A stretch of DNA of 64,000 nt from Paraspadella gotoi. Its lineage: Eukaryota; Chaetognatha. Below the pieces are notes generated by a model that worked only from the letters and a program-made list of their open reading frames with translations, searched no databases and had not been told where the DNA came from. The position numbers were made by a program, and so were the translations under genes. The stretch is from assembly GCA_051294375.1 (NCBI GenBank), contig CM119270.1, positions 2,971,213 through 3,035,212 on the forward strand, in the 5' to 3' direction. Shown in pieces: positions 1 to 10,376 of the stretch; positions within the stretch are counted from its first letter, which is position 1, and each line of letters starts with the position of its first letter.

Positions 1-121
1 CACTAAGGTAGGTATTATGTTAAGATTTAAGTAAGAAAGGCATGGGTTTAATATTTAAATTAAATTAAAGTTCAGGTATGTTAAGAAAGCAGAAATATGG
101 GCGTTTTCGGAAAAAAGTGTC
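1..121 (+). mobile_element. Partial TTAGG-core TIR element at window edge
   Basis: The window opens inside a degenerate TTAGG-like core and ends with AAATATGGGCGTTTTCGGAA at 92-111, the 3' terminus of the family. The 5' end lies outside the window. Confidence 0.5.
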
Positions 122-189
122 ATTTTTTTATTTTGCGAATGAAAAATTATAATTAATAAAACAATTATTTTTATTTCTTTTCGTTTTCC

Positions 190-1717
190 ATTACTTTTCT
201 TTCGACTTCGGGACAATTGTTGAGTGGGACAGAGACCGCGGTTCGTCATCGTCGTCGTCGTGCGTCGCCGCGTTCGGCGTCGCGATAAAAAGCGGCGTCG
301 TCGGCCACGGGCGTCTCCGCCGATTCCAGCGCGCCTTCTTCCGTCTCAAGACGCGCGACCGCCATTCTTCCCGGGCGTCGATGAAAACCAGCGTCTTTCG
401 TCGTCCGGCGACGCCGCTCCCTCCTCCGGCGGCGTCTTTGGCTTGCGGCATCGGCCGTCGGCGTCGCGAACGTCTTTTAGCGGCGTCATCCTCGGCGTCT
501 TTTTGGGCGCCGTCTCTGGCCACAGTCCGACAGCGCCGCCACGAGTAAGGGTTGGGTCCGTTGAGGATGATTTGACGTTTATCCTTCGTCGTCGTTATCC
601 GTCGTTGGCTGCTGCTGTTGCGGCATCGACCCTGCTGATAAACAACTGCTGCTGTTGGCTGGCTTGGCAGGAACGGCGTTGGTCGTCGTCGTCGAAAATG
701 AGTCGTCCGTTTGGAGTTCGAAGTAAGACGGAACGCTTTCTTTCGTAGGAAAGGAGGAAGGATGCGTCGTATTCGCTCCTCTTCACTCTACTTCTTCTTC
801 CTCCTCCTCCTCCTCCTCTCTTCCTCCTCCTCCTCTTCGTCGTGTTCGCACCTGCGATCTGAGCATAGCGGCGCCCGCGGGTGAATTGAGTCTCCGCGGC
901 GGCGACAGGACGGGCGTTGGTGCGGCGCCGCAACGGGAAATGTCAACCGACTCTCTCCGACAATCGTCCTTCAGTGTCCGAGGAAAACGTCCAAGCGTTG
1001 AGGCCCGAGAAAGATGAGGATCGTGATGTTGTTGTTGTTGTTGTTGAATGGGATTGTTGGCTGAATGGTGATAGGTCAGGGGTTGGTTTCGGGTCTCTGA
1101 GTTTTGAAGCGTGAATGGAAGCGCCGCCGCCGCCGCCAGCAAACCCTTTGTTGACGTTTGTTGACCGTTTGGCGGCCGTTAGACGGCGCGATGATGTGGA
1201 TAAAACGGCGGCCGTTGTGGTTGATGTGGTTGTTATTGGTTGTAAGTTGCTGGGGTGAATGTTGGTCTTGGGGTCGCGGACAAACGCGAGCGTCCGTCGT
1301 GGATGGTCTTCTTGGTTGCGGACGAGTCGTTGGAGTGTTCGACGGGATGAAATGGGGAAGAATGATGATGATGATGATGTTGTTGTTGATGGGATGTTGA
1401 TGATGATGATTATTGATGATGATTCCTTCGACGTCATCGTCGCCGGAAATTGAGTGTAAGGATCGATGATGACGGCGACGGGCGTCGGGCACGCCGTTTT
1501 TGAGCGCCCCACCGAAACGCCGGGCGGGACGGGGCGGCCGTTGGGCGGCGCGGCGAGGTCAGCGGCGGTAGGGGCGGCAGCCGTGGGCCGTGGCCCGTGG
1601 CCGCAGAAGGGGCGCCGGCGAACTGGGACGAAAAGGTTCTCGGGAATTGTTGCATGTTGGAGAAGTCGGACGATGAAGAAGTCGTCGTCGGATACCGGCG
1701 TCGTCTTTGGAAAGAGG
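190..1717. other. CpG-dense, trinucleotide-rich block
   Basis: This block is markedly richer in G+C and CpG than its surroundings and is built from GTC/GCC/GAC triplets, (CTC)n at 795-835, (GTT)n at 1027-1045, (GATG)n/(GAT)n at 1360-1415 and GGCGGC runs. Open frames occur on both strands, but they are arginine/serine runs on one strand and alanine/aspartate on the other, as expected from triplet repeats. One minus-strand frame (TPVADDAAFYRDAERGDA near 300) looks more protein-like. It could be a 5' exon with a CpG island or a decayed triplet array. Confidence 0.4.
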
Positions 1718-1744
1718 AAAAGGGATGGGAAAAAATTGGATTTG

Positions 1745-2296
1745 GTTTGATTGATTGATTGATTGGTTGATTGATTTATTCGGTTTTATTTGATTTGATT
1801 GATTTGATTGAATTGGTGGAAATTTTGTTTGATGGATTTTTTGTTTAAATTGATTGATTTTTGAAGAATAACAATGTTGATCGACTGTTGACCTCGAATA
1901 TATACTAGTTAATTACATTGAATGATTTATTGAAATAAACAAATTTATTTTTGTCTCATTTCATTCCTTATGATACATTTATTAAATTGTTAGATCGAAC
2001 GCATTGTTGCGAACATAATTAGTCAAAATTTTACAATATAAAATATCGTTCATATCGTCATGTTATATTCGGTAATTGACTATACTTTTTAAAGCAAAGA
2101 TTTTTGGTAAGCATCCTTCTAATAAATTAAGTTTACATTTACAATTTTTCGAGTTCAATACACAAACAGGGACGAAAGAATCAAATTGATAAATAAAATG
2201 CAAATAGTCATTAAAAAAAAAAACCTAACTAAGTTACAACAAACTTAGAAATATGAATTAAAATAAGACTTTCAAAAAACTTAAAAATATTTTCCT
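1745..2296. repeat. TTGATT-rich tract then AT-rich DNA
   Basis: Imperfect (TTGATT)n/(TTGA)n repeats occupy 1745-1860. The rest to 2296 is AT-rich with no ORF or recognised repeat. Confidence 0.6.
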
Positions 2297-2515
2297 TCAC
2301 GTTGTACTTTTTAATGCTTCAAACTTTCCGTCTCCCGAATCTGATGCCTGCAGCCTGCTCGAAAAAATGAACGAAGATGAATTGTCGTTTGAAGGTCCCG
2401 AGTCGAATTCCACGCGGGAAGGAAGCCTTTGTAGGAGTCGCAGCCACGCCGCACTCCCAAGGGTAAAACGCTGAGACGGACCGATATCCGGAGGAATTGG
2501 CCTGGCGCGGAGGCC
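2297..2515 (-). CDS. Putative 3'-terminal exon, hypothetical
   Basis: On the minus strand an open frame runs from an acceptor-like ACAAACAG (2509-2516) to a TGA at 2299-2297. It encodes RARPIPPDIGPSQRFTLGSA, then AWLRLLQRLPSRVEFDSG and a serine-rich acidic tail. The mixed composition is unlike the simple-repeat ORFs nearby and suggests a genuine coding exon. I do not recognise the family. Possible upstream exons lie at 3060-3440 and 4140-4300 on the same strand; the join is not established. Confidence 0.3.
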   Translation of the reverse strand, partial: GLRARPIPPDIGPSQRFTLGSAAWLRLLQRLPSRVEFDSGPSNDNSSSFIFSSRLQASDSGDGKFEALKSTT

Positions 2516-2562
2516 TGTTTGTCGCAATTGTGAAAAATTTATAATTAGGGGGTTTTTTTAGT

Positions 2563-2650
2563 ACCGGCGAAAACGCGGCTAATAAGATCGCTTTTTCGGT
2601 CGGTCTGTCGGTCCGACTGTCCGTAAATATAAATAGTTTTAACGCTCGAA
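2563..2650 (+). repeat. GTCGGTCTGTC dispersed repeat copy
   Basis: TTTTTCGGTCGGTCTGTCGG followed by TCCGACTGTCCG recurs in shortened form at 14005-14050, 24700-24725, 45112-45130 and 58993-59015. No coding potential is seen; it is probably the end of a dispersed element. Confidence 0.5.
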
Positions 2651-3059
2651 TGATAAATGATTAATTAAAAATGATTAATGATAAATGCGAGAGGTATGAA
2701 ATAAGAGAGGAGATGGAAGAAGAAGGTAAAAAGAGTAAAAAAAAAAAAGGATTGAAAGTTAATTTTTTTTGATTGGTTTTTTCTAAATTTATATCCGCAT
2801 AGCTTTATAGTTTTTAAATTGAATTAAAATTAAGACTTAACTTTCCTTAAAATAAAATTACTAAAATTTTTTTTAAATAATCGAAACAAACAAATAAATA
2901 AAATCCTTGAAAAAAATTTCTAATGACCAAAAAAAAATTTATTAAAAAATTAATGTTGCGTTTTATTAAAGAAAAAAGAAAAAGAAAGAAAAATGAAATC
3001 AATGACACTGACCCAACCGATTTCAACGCTGAAAAGAACTTTTTTCCAAATCCTTTGTA

Positions 3060-3440
3060 ACAATCCCGCCCCCGGCGCCTGCATTTCCTGGCCTGAAAAT
3101 CCGAGTCTTCAAAAGTGTCAAAAGGTTGCGCCAACGCGGTCGCTACGGATCCAGCGGCGAACTGCAGATCAAGTGGTCGTCAAGAGTCGGTGAAAGTGTG
3201 GTCGCCACGACGACGTCGACGACGAAAGACGTCCCAAGAGAAATCTGATTGAACTTGAATCGTAGGTGCTGAACTGACCAGCGGCGATGCGAAGAGCGCC
3301 GACTGGAGGGTAAGGTCAGAGGTGAGGCGGAAGTCGTTGAGGATCAAATCGGGTCCATTCCTGTTTTCTTTTTCAAACCTGCAGAACATCAAGGATCCAC
3401 CGAAAAGGCCGACGAAACTTTCGGGTGTTCGCTGATCTTG
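3060..3440 (-). CDS. Putative exons, hypothetical minus-strand gene
   Basis: One minus frame reads GPDLILNDFRLTSDLTLQSA then LFASPL, followed by GTCAGT, a plausible donor near 3282. About 120 nt further on, CTGCAG is a plausible acceptor near 3168, after which the phase-compatible frame continues FAAGSVATALAQPFDTFEDS and DFQARKC. Without splicing, the same frame meets a TGA at about 3182-3180. A neighbouring frame upstream (about 3530-3405) reads YPNHPFVRWSSLTRQKLQER then YRTGLYKISEHPKV. These look like coding sequence but match nothing I know; frame changes could be introns or sequence errors. Confidence 0.27.
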
Positions 3441-4139
3441 TAGAGACCCGTTCGATAACGTTCTTGTAGTTTCTGCCTAGTGAGAGAAGACCAACGTACG
3501 AATGGGTGATTTGGGTACGCAGCCGCCGAATTGACAAAAGTTGCCAAATGCTCAGTTGCCGAATTGACAAAGTTGCCAAATGCGGAGTTGCCATGCAAGT
3601 TGGCGCAATTGCCGAAAGTTTGCAAGGATTTTAAAATTTACATCTGCGATAATGAAAGTTGAAGGCCTCATAAAGATGTTATGAATAATACGCCGCTCCA
3701 ATAAGTTGGGAAGACTGACCCGAATGACCGTGCTGTATCCTCTTAAGAAAGTTTTCAATTGCTCACTTTTTGCATAACATCTAAAGTAGAAGAGAATTTA
3801 GCGTCAAAGTGATTTGTAGTTATATAAATGTATCCACTTCTATAAAATGTACCAACTGTAAGCTCAAAAACTGTAGAGCAATGAAATCGGTTCTCTCAAT
3901 TTGGATACTTGTCTCCGCATTTTATTATTGTACTCAGATATCAAACGAAACGAAAGGCATAATTTTTTAAAAATAACATCTTAGATGTATGTTTCGCATT
4001 AGTTCTTGGTACTTGAAGATTATTTTGGTTTACAATTGTAAAATAAAGCTAAATTATGACTAATTAAGCGTAAAGTTTGGCCACCGGACGTTTGAAACTC
4101 TTCGTATTTTAAAAGTATTAATAAGTATCCTTCAACAAC

Positions 4140-4300
4140 AAAAAGCAAACCCGCAAACGCTCTCGTCAAGCCACCTCTGCTCAACCGGAAATCGAATATC
4201 GTTCTGCATCCTGAACGTTGACCTTGTGCCGCCGAACGCCGACAAATCCGTCCGAGAAATCCCGGCAGCCAGCGGCGGCAGACCACTTTGAGCGGGTAGG
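4140..4300 (-). CDS. Putative exon, hypothetical
   Basis: After an acceptor-like CGCTCAAAG (minus strand, about 4285), one frame encodes SGLPPLAAGISRTDLSAFGG, TRSTFRMQNDIRFPVEQRWL and DESVCGF before a TGA. The GC content is higher than that of the flanks, consistent with an exon. No family is recognised and no start codon is assigned. Confidence 0.22.
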
Positions 4301-4738
4301 ACAAGTGTGGGAGACTCGGCGGTGGTTTAGGATTTCCTGAGGTGGCGATTGTGGTTATTTTTAATCTGCAGCTGTGTCAAGTGACGACTTTCCGTATTTC
4401 AAAAAATGAGTTTACATTAAATGTAGCTGATATTATTCTAATACGTAAATTGGCAAATAACTAAAATCACGTTTATATATTGCTTTGTTAATATATCTTG
4501 TTCATCTTTTTAATACTCTAATTTTGTTGAAAAACAATTAAGCCTTGCTTTACGATCCTCGATATCAGAGAAAAATACTACTTTTTGCCTGTATTGTTCA
4601 AGGTTACTGATTAAACAAAATTAATTTAATTGCACCATAATATAAATTAGGCAAAATAACGGATTGGTTAAAACCATCTCCACGCAGCTATTTCTAATCA
4701 ATATAAGAGTAACTATTTTTGCAACATTTTAGGAAAAA
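4301..4738. other. AT-rich intergenic DNA
   Basis: No ORF, RNA gene or repeat was recognised here. The stretch ends at a 25-N gap (4739-4763). Confidence 0.6.
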
Positions 4739-5046
4739 NNNNNNNNNNNNNNNNNNNNNNNNNAAAAGGCAATACGTAGGCAACAGCCGGGTTGCCTGCT
4801 GATGCCCCAGCAGGGATGGACATCTCACTGTTGGCTTTGGCGGCTTCCGACCCTCAATGACGTCTCCAGCCACTGCGCGGATTACCAAAGGACGGTCTCG
4901 CCTGCCAACTCAGAGGGAAGTCGTTAGGACATGTGATGGAACACTACGCCCTGGAGGTGAGTTCCCCTTCTGAGCAATGGTATTAGCAGAACGATCGTGA
5001 CGTGAGGTGGTGTGAATATACCACCACAATGGAACATTTTTTTCAG

Positions 5047-5165
5047 AACGCCCCGTATCATCTTAAATCAAATTATTTTTTTTAAGTTTAAAGATTAACC
5101 ACCTAAATTAACTTTCATGGAAATTAAAGAAGAGAAATGGGTCGCTTTCGGAAAATAGAGCCAAT
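5047..5165 (+). mobile_element. TTAGG-core TIR element copy, left IR arm
   Basis: It begins CAGAACGCCCCGTATCATC and ends AAATGGGTCGCTTTCGGAAA followed by ATAGAGCC. Both ends match the termini of the other family members. The core is short (about 60 bp) and contains only traces of the satellite. Confidence 0.7.
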
Positions 5166-5187
5166 AATAGAGAAAATAATGCAATAC

Positions 5188-5288
5188 CTGTGTATCTTCC
5201 TTGACGTGTTTGTAGTCTTGGATGGACTCGAGCTGAAAAAGTCAAGTCGATGACGAAGCACGAAAAAACAAAAACTGACCATTTTCAT
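5188..5288 (-). pseudogene. Frame-broken copy of EndoU exon 1
   Basis: The minus strand here matches EndoU exon 1 (10377-10481), including the donor after ACACAG at 5188/5187. Several single-base indels shift the signal-peptide frame, so after the first few codons the product differs completely. No other EndoU exon lies downstream on this strand. It is a by-product of the inverted repeat and is probably non-functional, or it is an artefact of assembly. Confidence 0.8.
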
Positions 5289-6904
5289 TTTGTTTTTTGG
5301 GAATTTTTGTGTTTTTTTTTCTTAGATTTTTGGTTTTGCTGGTTGTTTTTTTTTAGTTATTTATTTGCGGGTTTATCAAAGAATAGTTTCCTTACTTTAC
5401 AGAAAAAAACTGAAATTGAAAATTGAAATAATGACATTAGATATACTTAGTAGTGGCTCGAAAAAAAAAAACCAAAAATTCAAATTAATTTTCTTTGTTC
5501 GATTAAAATCCCTTTTTAAATGAAACGAAAACTAAAACGGAATTTTAAATAGGATCACACATCTGCGTAGTTCACAAAAATACTTGGCATTTTTAATTTA
5601 CTCCTTGATCTTGTATCTATTTTTTTATATTTAAGGATGCGATTAATTATTTAAAGTTAAGATATATTTGTCCGTTTTGACATTTTTACTTCGAGTGGGA
5701 GCGGCTGTAGGATAAAGAGAAAGACAGCTTTGTATTTTATTTTATTTTATTATTTTAAGACAGGCTACTCTGATGATATTTTTGCGTTAAGATTCTGAAT
5801 TTTAGTGACCCCTCCCGTTACGACTGAGGCTTCACTGAAGTTCGGTGAAAGGGATCTTTGTGACTTTTGTCACAAGTGGAATAAAAAAAACTGTTTAATA
5901 TATACTTCTTTTCTGTCATATTAAAAGAGGTACTGAATAAGTTAAAACCACAAAGCAGTCGAATATCATTATTTTACATTTGCACAACTTAAAATGTCTA
6001 GTTGCGGCATTGTTTAAATCACTTTTTGAATTTGTCAAGATAATACTTATATCAGTTCACAATTACAATAGCATGTGATTTAAAAATTTTTGTCTGCTTC
6101 ATACATAATTTTAATATCAAGTAACTTTTGGATTTGTCAAAAGTAAGTTAAATTAGCAGTCAGTCATATTAAAATAAAAGAAGTCTATAAAATTTTATAA
6201 TTGAGAATGATACAACTGACCAGTAGCAAAAAGCATCATGAAAATTAATTATAATTATGTTTATTATCTAAAAAAAAATTCAAAGTTAAATTTTTTTCAT
6301 ATATTTAATTTATAAATTATTTATTTTCTATTGTCAAAACATCATCATAATAACTTTACTATATATGTATTTGAAGGCCTATATTAGGTTAGGTAAGTCC
6401 CTTATAATACTTAAAATTTTTCTTCAATCATTTGGCCATAGTTATAATTTTTCTTAATTTTAATTATTTGAAAAAAATTTAAAATAATATTTTAATAAAG
6501 AAAAATTAATTACAAATAAAAACTATTAAAGATAGAATACATGGTTATGGACTCAAACGAAAGAAAATTGTTCATCAGCATTATGGATGATGGCATTGAT
6601 ATTTTCATTTTAAAAAAAATTCTAAACCATTTTTAATTTTTTTTATTTCGTACTTTATTGATTTTATTATAGCTAATTTTAATATTAATTTATAAAAAAC
6701 TGTCATAGGACAAATTTATTACCCTTTTTTTTGTGTAGCCAAAGGTCGGCCGTAACGATATCCCGGGACATACTCATTCCTGTGCACTCCATGCCGATTA
6801 AAATCGATGTAAAAGGAACGTGTATACATACCTTTTATGAATTTAAAAGTCTTTCTGTTTTTCTTCACCGATGATCTGTGATATAAATTTAGAAAATCTC
6901 AGAT

Positions 6905-7206
6905 CTTCTGATTCACGTTTTTCATATTTTCTTCCAAATCCTTTTTCGTTCTCAAAGGAAAACCGGACTTGATTTTCTCGCAAACATTGTGACTCAGGTT
7001 ACGCCAGCCCGACCATTGGTGAGCTAAAAGAAGGAAGTCCACCAAAGGGTTAACAAACGAACAAGAATGACGAAAAGAATTTTAATAAAGTTTTCGCCCT
7101 TTTTTACAAATTGGTCGGGCTGGCGTAACTCTGAGTCACAATGTTTGCGTGAAAATCAAGTCCGGATTTTCTTTGAGAACGAAAAAAGATTTTGAAGAAA
7201 AAATAA
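6905..7206. repeat. Local inverted repeat inside the left arm
   Basis: The block at about 6930-7025 (containing CCGGACTTGATTTTCTCGC and GTTACGCCAGCCCGACCA) is the reverse complement of 7108-7206. The spacer at 7026-7107 pairs with the right arm at 8550-8640. The plus-oriented piece 7108-7206 is therefore a second, direct copy of right-arm sequence, and it ends at the 25-N gap 7207-7231. Confidence 0.8.
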
Positions 7207-7231
7207 NNNNNNNNNNNNNNNNNNNNNNNNN

Positions 7232-7690
7232 ATCAAGACTCTTTCACAGTTCGTTTTATTCACTCCCAGATACCTGGCTCCTATCAAGAAAGTGGAAAAT
7301 ATTCAAGAATGTTTCAAATTGTATGAAAAAGACCACTCCTTAAGTATTACGAATCGGAGGAATACTTATTTGTACTCCGCATTAGCATCAAATACAAGGG
7401 CTGAATTTTATGAAGATTGTTACAACCAATATAAAAATTATCCATTCATTTAATAAATAGGAGCTATCTTGGCCCGCTAGACTTTGGACAGGCTTTGGTG
7501 TTTCAGGCCTCCATTCATGCTTACAAGATAATGACATAAGCAGGTCCCTGGCACAGCTTTCAATCAGACTCTTTCACAGTCTCGTTATTCACTCACCAGA
7601 GTACCCTGCTTCCCTATCAGATGAAAGTGGAAATATTTCAAAGAAATGTTTCAATTGTATAAAAGGACCACTCCCTTACAGTATTAGTCT
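7232..7690 (-). repeat. Two copies of dispersed repeat family R2
   Basis: Two minus-oriented copies (about 7232-7345 and 7425-7690) share ACTCTTTCACAGT, CACTCAC/CCAGATACC, GAAAGTGGAAA and AGGACCACTCC with a plus-oriented copy at 56040-56330. The distal end carries TTATCCATTCATTTAATAAA, also found at 57060-57082. No coding capacity is visible. It behaves like a roughly 250-bp non-autonomous element. Confidence 0.7.
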
Positions 7691-8547
7691 TAACCATGTC
7701 CAAAGTCAAGAATAATGATTAAATGTTACATATATGTTGTACCAATTTCTCAAGGCCAAGAGAGTATTCTGTTAGACAGAGAGAGAGAGCCTCGATTGAG
7801 CGCTTGATGGGTCCGGTTATCTTGAAAGAGAGATTGAGTCACTAAGATACGGTTAAAACCGCCATAGGCTGACCAAAGCAAGTAACAATATACATCTTAG
7901 TAGATCTTAGGTATGAAATAGTTTTTCATTATTAGACAACTTTGCCATAAGCAAGATCAATTTTACGATGACGTTAAAAAGAGATCATAGAATATTTTTC
8001 CTTTCTTTTTCGTAATAAAAGATGAGAAACTTTTCATATCTCGAACTTCTAGATCTTTTTTAGGAGATTAGATGCAGTACATGACAACCGTCTGAAGTCT
8101 TGAGTTCCTATAGTAATCAGAGCTGATATAAACAACAGAAAAATTAATAAATTATCAATGATTAATTGCGTTTCAAGTTCTCTGAGCCTTCGTCAGTGTC
8201 GCTCGTTTATGTATTAGGTTTTTTACCCAAATTCTTTCGTCACATCAACACGCTATTCGTCTTCAATAAAATAGTGGTGCCCGCCAAACAATTCTCAAAT
8301 TCTTTTCAACCTGTTTCTGATTGGAAAAAAAACCGACGCTGAAATGGCGGCGTATTTTTTAAAATTAATTTAAATGCAATCATTATATGTAAAAAAAATG
8401 GAGCTAAAGTATTTCATAATCTCGCCCAACATTAATTGAAAATAGAATGTAAACATCGAGTTAGTTTGTTTTAAATGTTGAGTGTTTCGCTTTTTTCATC
8501 GAAAAACAAACAGAACTGATTAGCTGTAGCAAAACTGTTTGTCACAG
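7691..8547. other. AT-rich spacer between inverted-repeat arms
   Basis: This stretch is unique-looking AT-rich DNA between the two arms. It includes a short (GA)n run at 7776-7790. No ORF with protein-like composition and no second copy in the window was seen. Confidence 0.6.
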
Positions 8548-8615
8548 ACTTTTGTAAAAAGGGCGAAAAACTTTATTAAAAATTCTTTTCGTCATTCTTT
8601 TCGTTTTGTTAACCT

Positions 8616-8945
8616 TTGGTGGAACTTCCTTCTTTTGCTCACCAATTGGTCGGGGCTGGCGTAACTCTGAGTCACAATGTTTGCGAGAAAAATCAAGTCC
8701 GGTTTTCTTTGAGAACGAAAAAAGATTTTGAAGAAAAAATAATGAAAAACGTGAATCAGAATCTGAGATTTTCTAAATTTATCATCACAGAATCATCGGT
8801 GAAGAAACCAGAAGACTTTTTAAATTATAAAAGGTTATGTAAACACGGTTCCTTTTTACATCGATTTAATCGGCATGGAGTGCACAAGAATGAGATGTCC
8901 CGGGATACGTTTCCCGACCTTTGGGCTACACAAAAAAAAGGGTAA
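8616..8945 (+). CDS. Hypothetical 109-aa ORF in right IR arm
   Basis: An uninterrupted 109-residue ORF starts at ATG 8616 (MVELPSFAHQLVGAG) and contains FSLRTKKDFEEKI, MKNVNQNLRFSKF, KPEDFLNYKRLCKHG and HKNEMSRDTFPDLWA. The composition looks like real protein rather than simple repeat, but I do not recognise it. The matching copy on the minus strand of the left arm (about 7025-6720) is broken by several indels. It may be an exon or a remnant of a transposon gene; no initiation or splice signals stand out. Confidence 0.3.
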   Translation: MVELPSFAHQLVGAGVTLSHNVCEKNQVRFSLRTKKDFEEKIMKNVNQNLRFSKFIITESSVKKPEDFLNYKRLCKHGSFLHRFNRHGVHKNEMSRDTFPDLWATQKKG

Positions 8946-10376
8946 ATCAAATTTTTCCTATGACAGTTTTTTTATAAATTAATATTAAAATTAGCTATAT
9001 AAAATCAATAAAGTAGAATAAAAAAAATTAAAAAATGGTTTAAATTTTTTTAAAAATGAAAATATCATGCATCATCCATAATCTATGAACAATTTTCTTT
9101 CGTTTGAGTCCATAACCATTATTCTATCTTTAATAGTTTATTTGTAATTAATTTTTCTTTATTAAAATATTATTTTAAATTTTTTTTTCAAATAATTTAA
9201 ATTAAAAAAATTATAACTATGCCAAATGATTGAAGAAAAATTTATATTATACAGGGACTTACCTACCTAATATAGGCCTTCAAATACATATATAGTAAGT
9301 TATTATGATGATGTTTTTGACATAGAAAATAAATAATTTATAAAATTAAATATATGAAAAAAATTTTAACTGTTGAATTTTTTTTTAGCATAATAAACAT
9401 AATTATTAATTAATTGTTCATCGATGCTTTTATAGCTACTGGTCAGTTGTATCATTCTCAATTATAATAATTTTATGACTTCTTTTATTTTTAATAATAC
9501 TGACTGTATATTTACTTACTGTTTGACAAATCCAAAATTACTGATATTAAAATTATTGTATGAAAGCAGACAAAAATTTTTAATCACATGCTATTGTAAT
9601 TGTTTGAACTGATATAATATATCTTGACAAAATTCAAAAAGTATTTAAACAATGCCCAACTAGCATTTTTAAGTTTGCAAATGTATAAATAATTGATATT
9701 CGACTGCTTTGTGGTTTTAACTTAATTCCAGTACCTCTTTAATATGACAGAAAAGCAGTATATATTTAAACAGTTTTTTTATTCCACTTGTGACAAAAGT
9801 CACAAAGATCCCTTTCACCGAACTACAGTGAAGCCTCAGTCGTGACGAGGGTCACTAAAATTCAGAACTTAACGCAAAAATATCATCAGAGTAGCCTGTC
9901 TTAAAATAATAAAAATAAAATAAAATACAAAGCTGTCTTTCTCTTTATCCCTCACGTCGCCACTCGAAGTAAAAATGTCAAAACGGACAAATATATCTTA
10001 ACTTTTTAATAATTAATCGCATCCTTAAATTAAAAAAATAGATACAAGATCAAGGAGTAACGTTTAAAAATGCCAAGTATTTTTTGTGAACTACGCAGAT
10101 GTGTGATCCTATTTAAAATTCCGTTTTAGTTTTCGTTTCATTTAAAAAGGGATTTTTAATCGAACAAAGAAAATTAATTTGAATTTTTTGGTTTTTTTTT
10201 TTCGAGCCACTACTAAGTATATCTAATGTCATTATTTCAATTTCAATTTCAGTTTTTTTCTGTAAAGTAGGAAACTATTCTTTGATAAACCCGCAAATAA
10301 ATAACTACCAAAAAAAAACAACCAGCAAAACCAAAAATCTAAAGAAAAAAAAACACAAAAATTCCCAAAAAACAAA

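Larger units (their letters stand above)
4764..7107 (+). repeat. Left arm of a ~6.2-kb imperfect inverted repeat
   Basis: This arm is the reverse complement of 8548-11010. Shared landmarks include GGCAACAGCCGGGTTGCC (4780-4800 against 10977-10995), GGTGGTGTGAATATACCACC (5005-5030 against 10762-10785), the exon-1 copy, and the block around 6730-6830 matching 8835-8940. Differences are mainly short indels. The arm's outer end abuts the 25-N gap at 4739-4763, so the true boundary is hidden. It may be a real inverted duplication or a fold-back assembly artefact. Confidence 0.9.
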
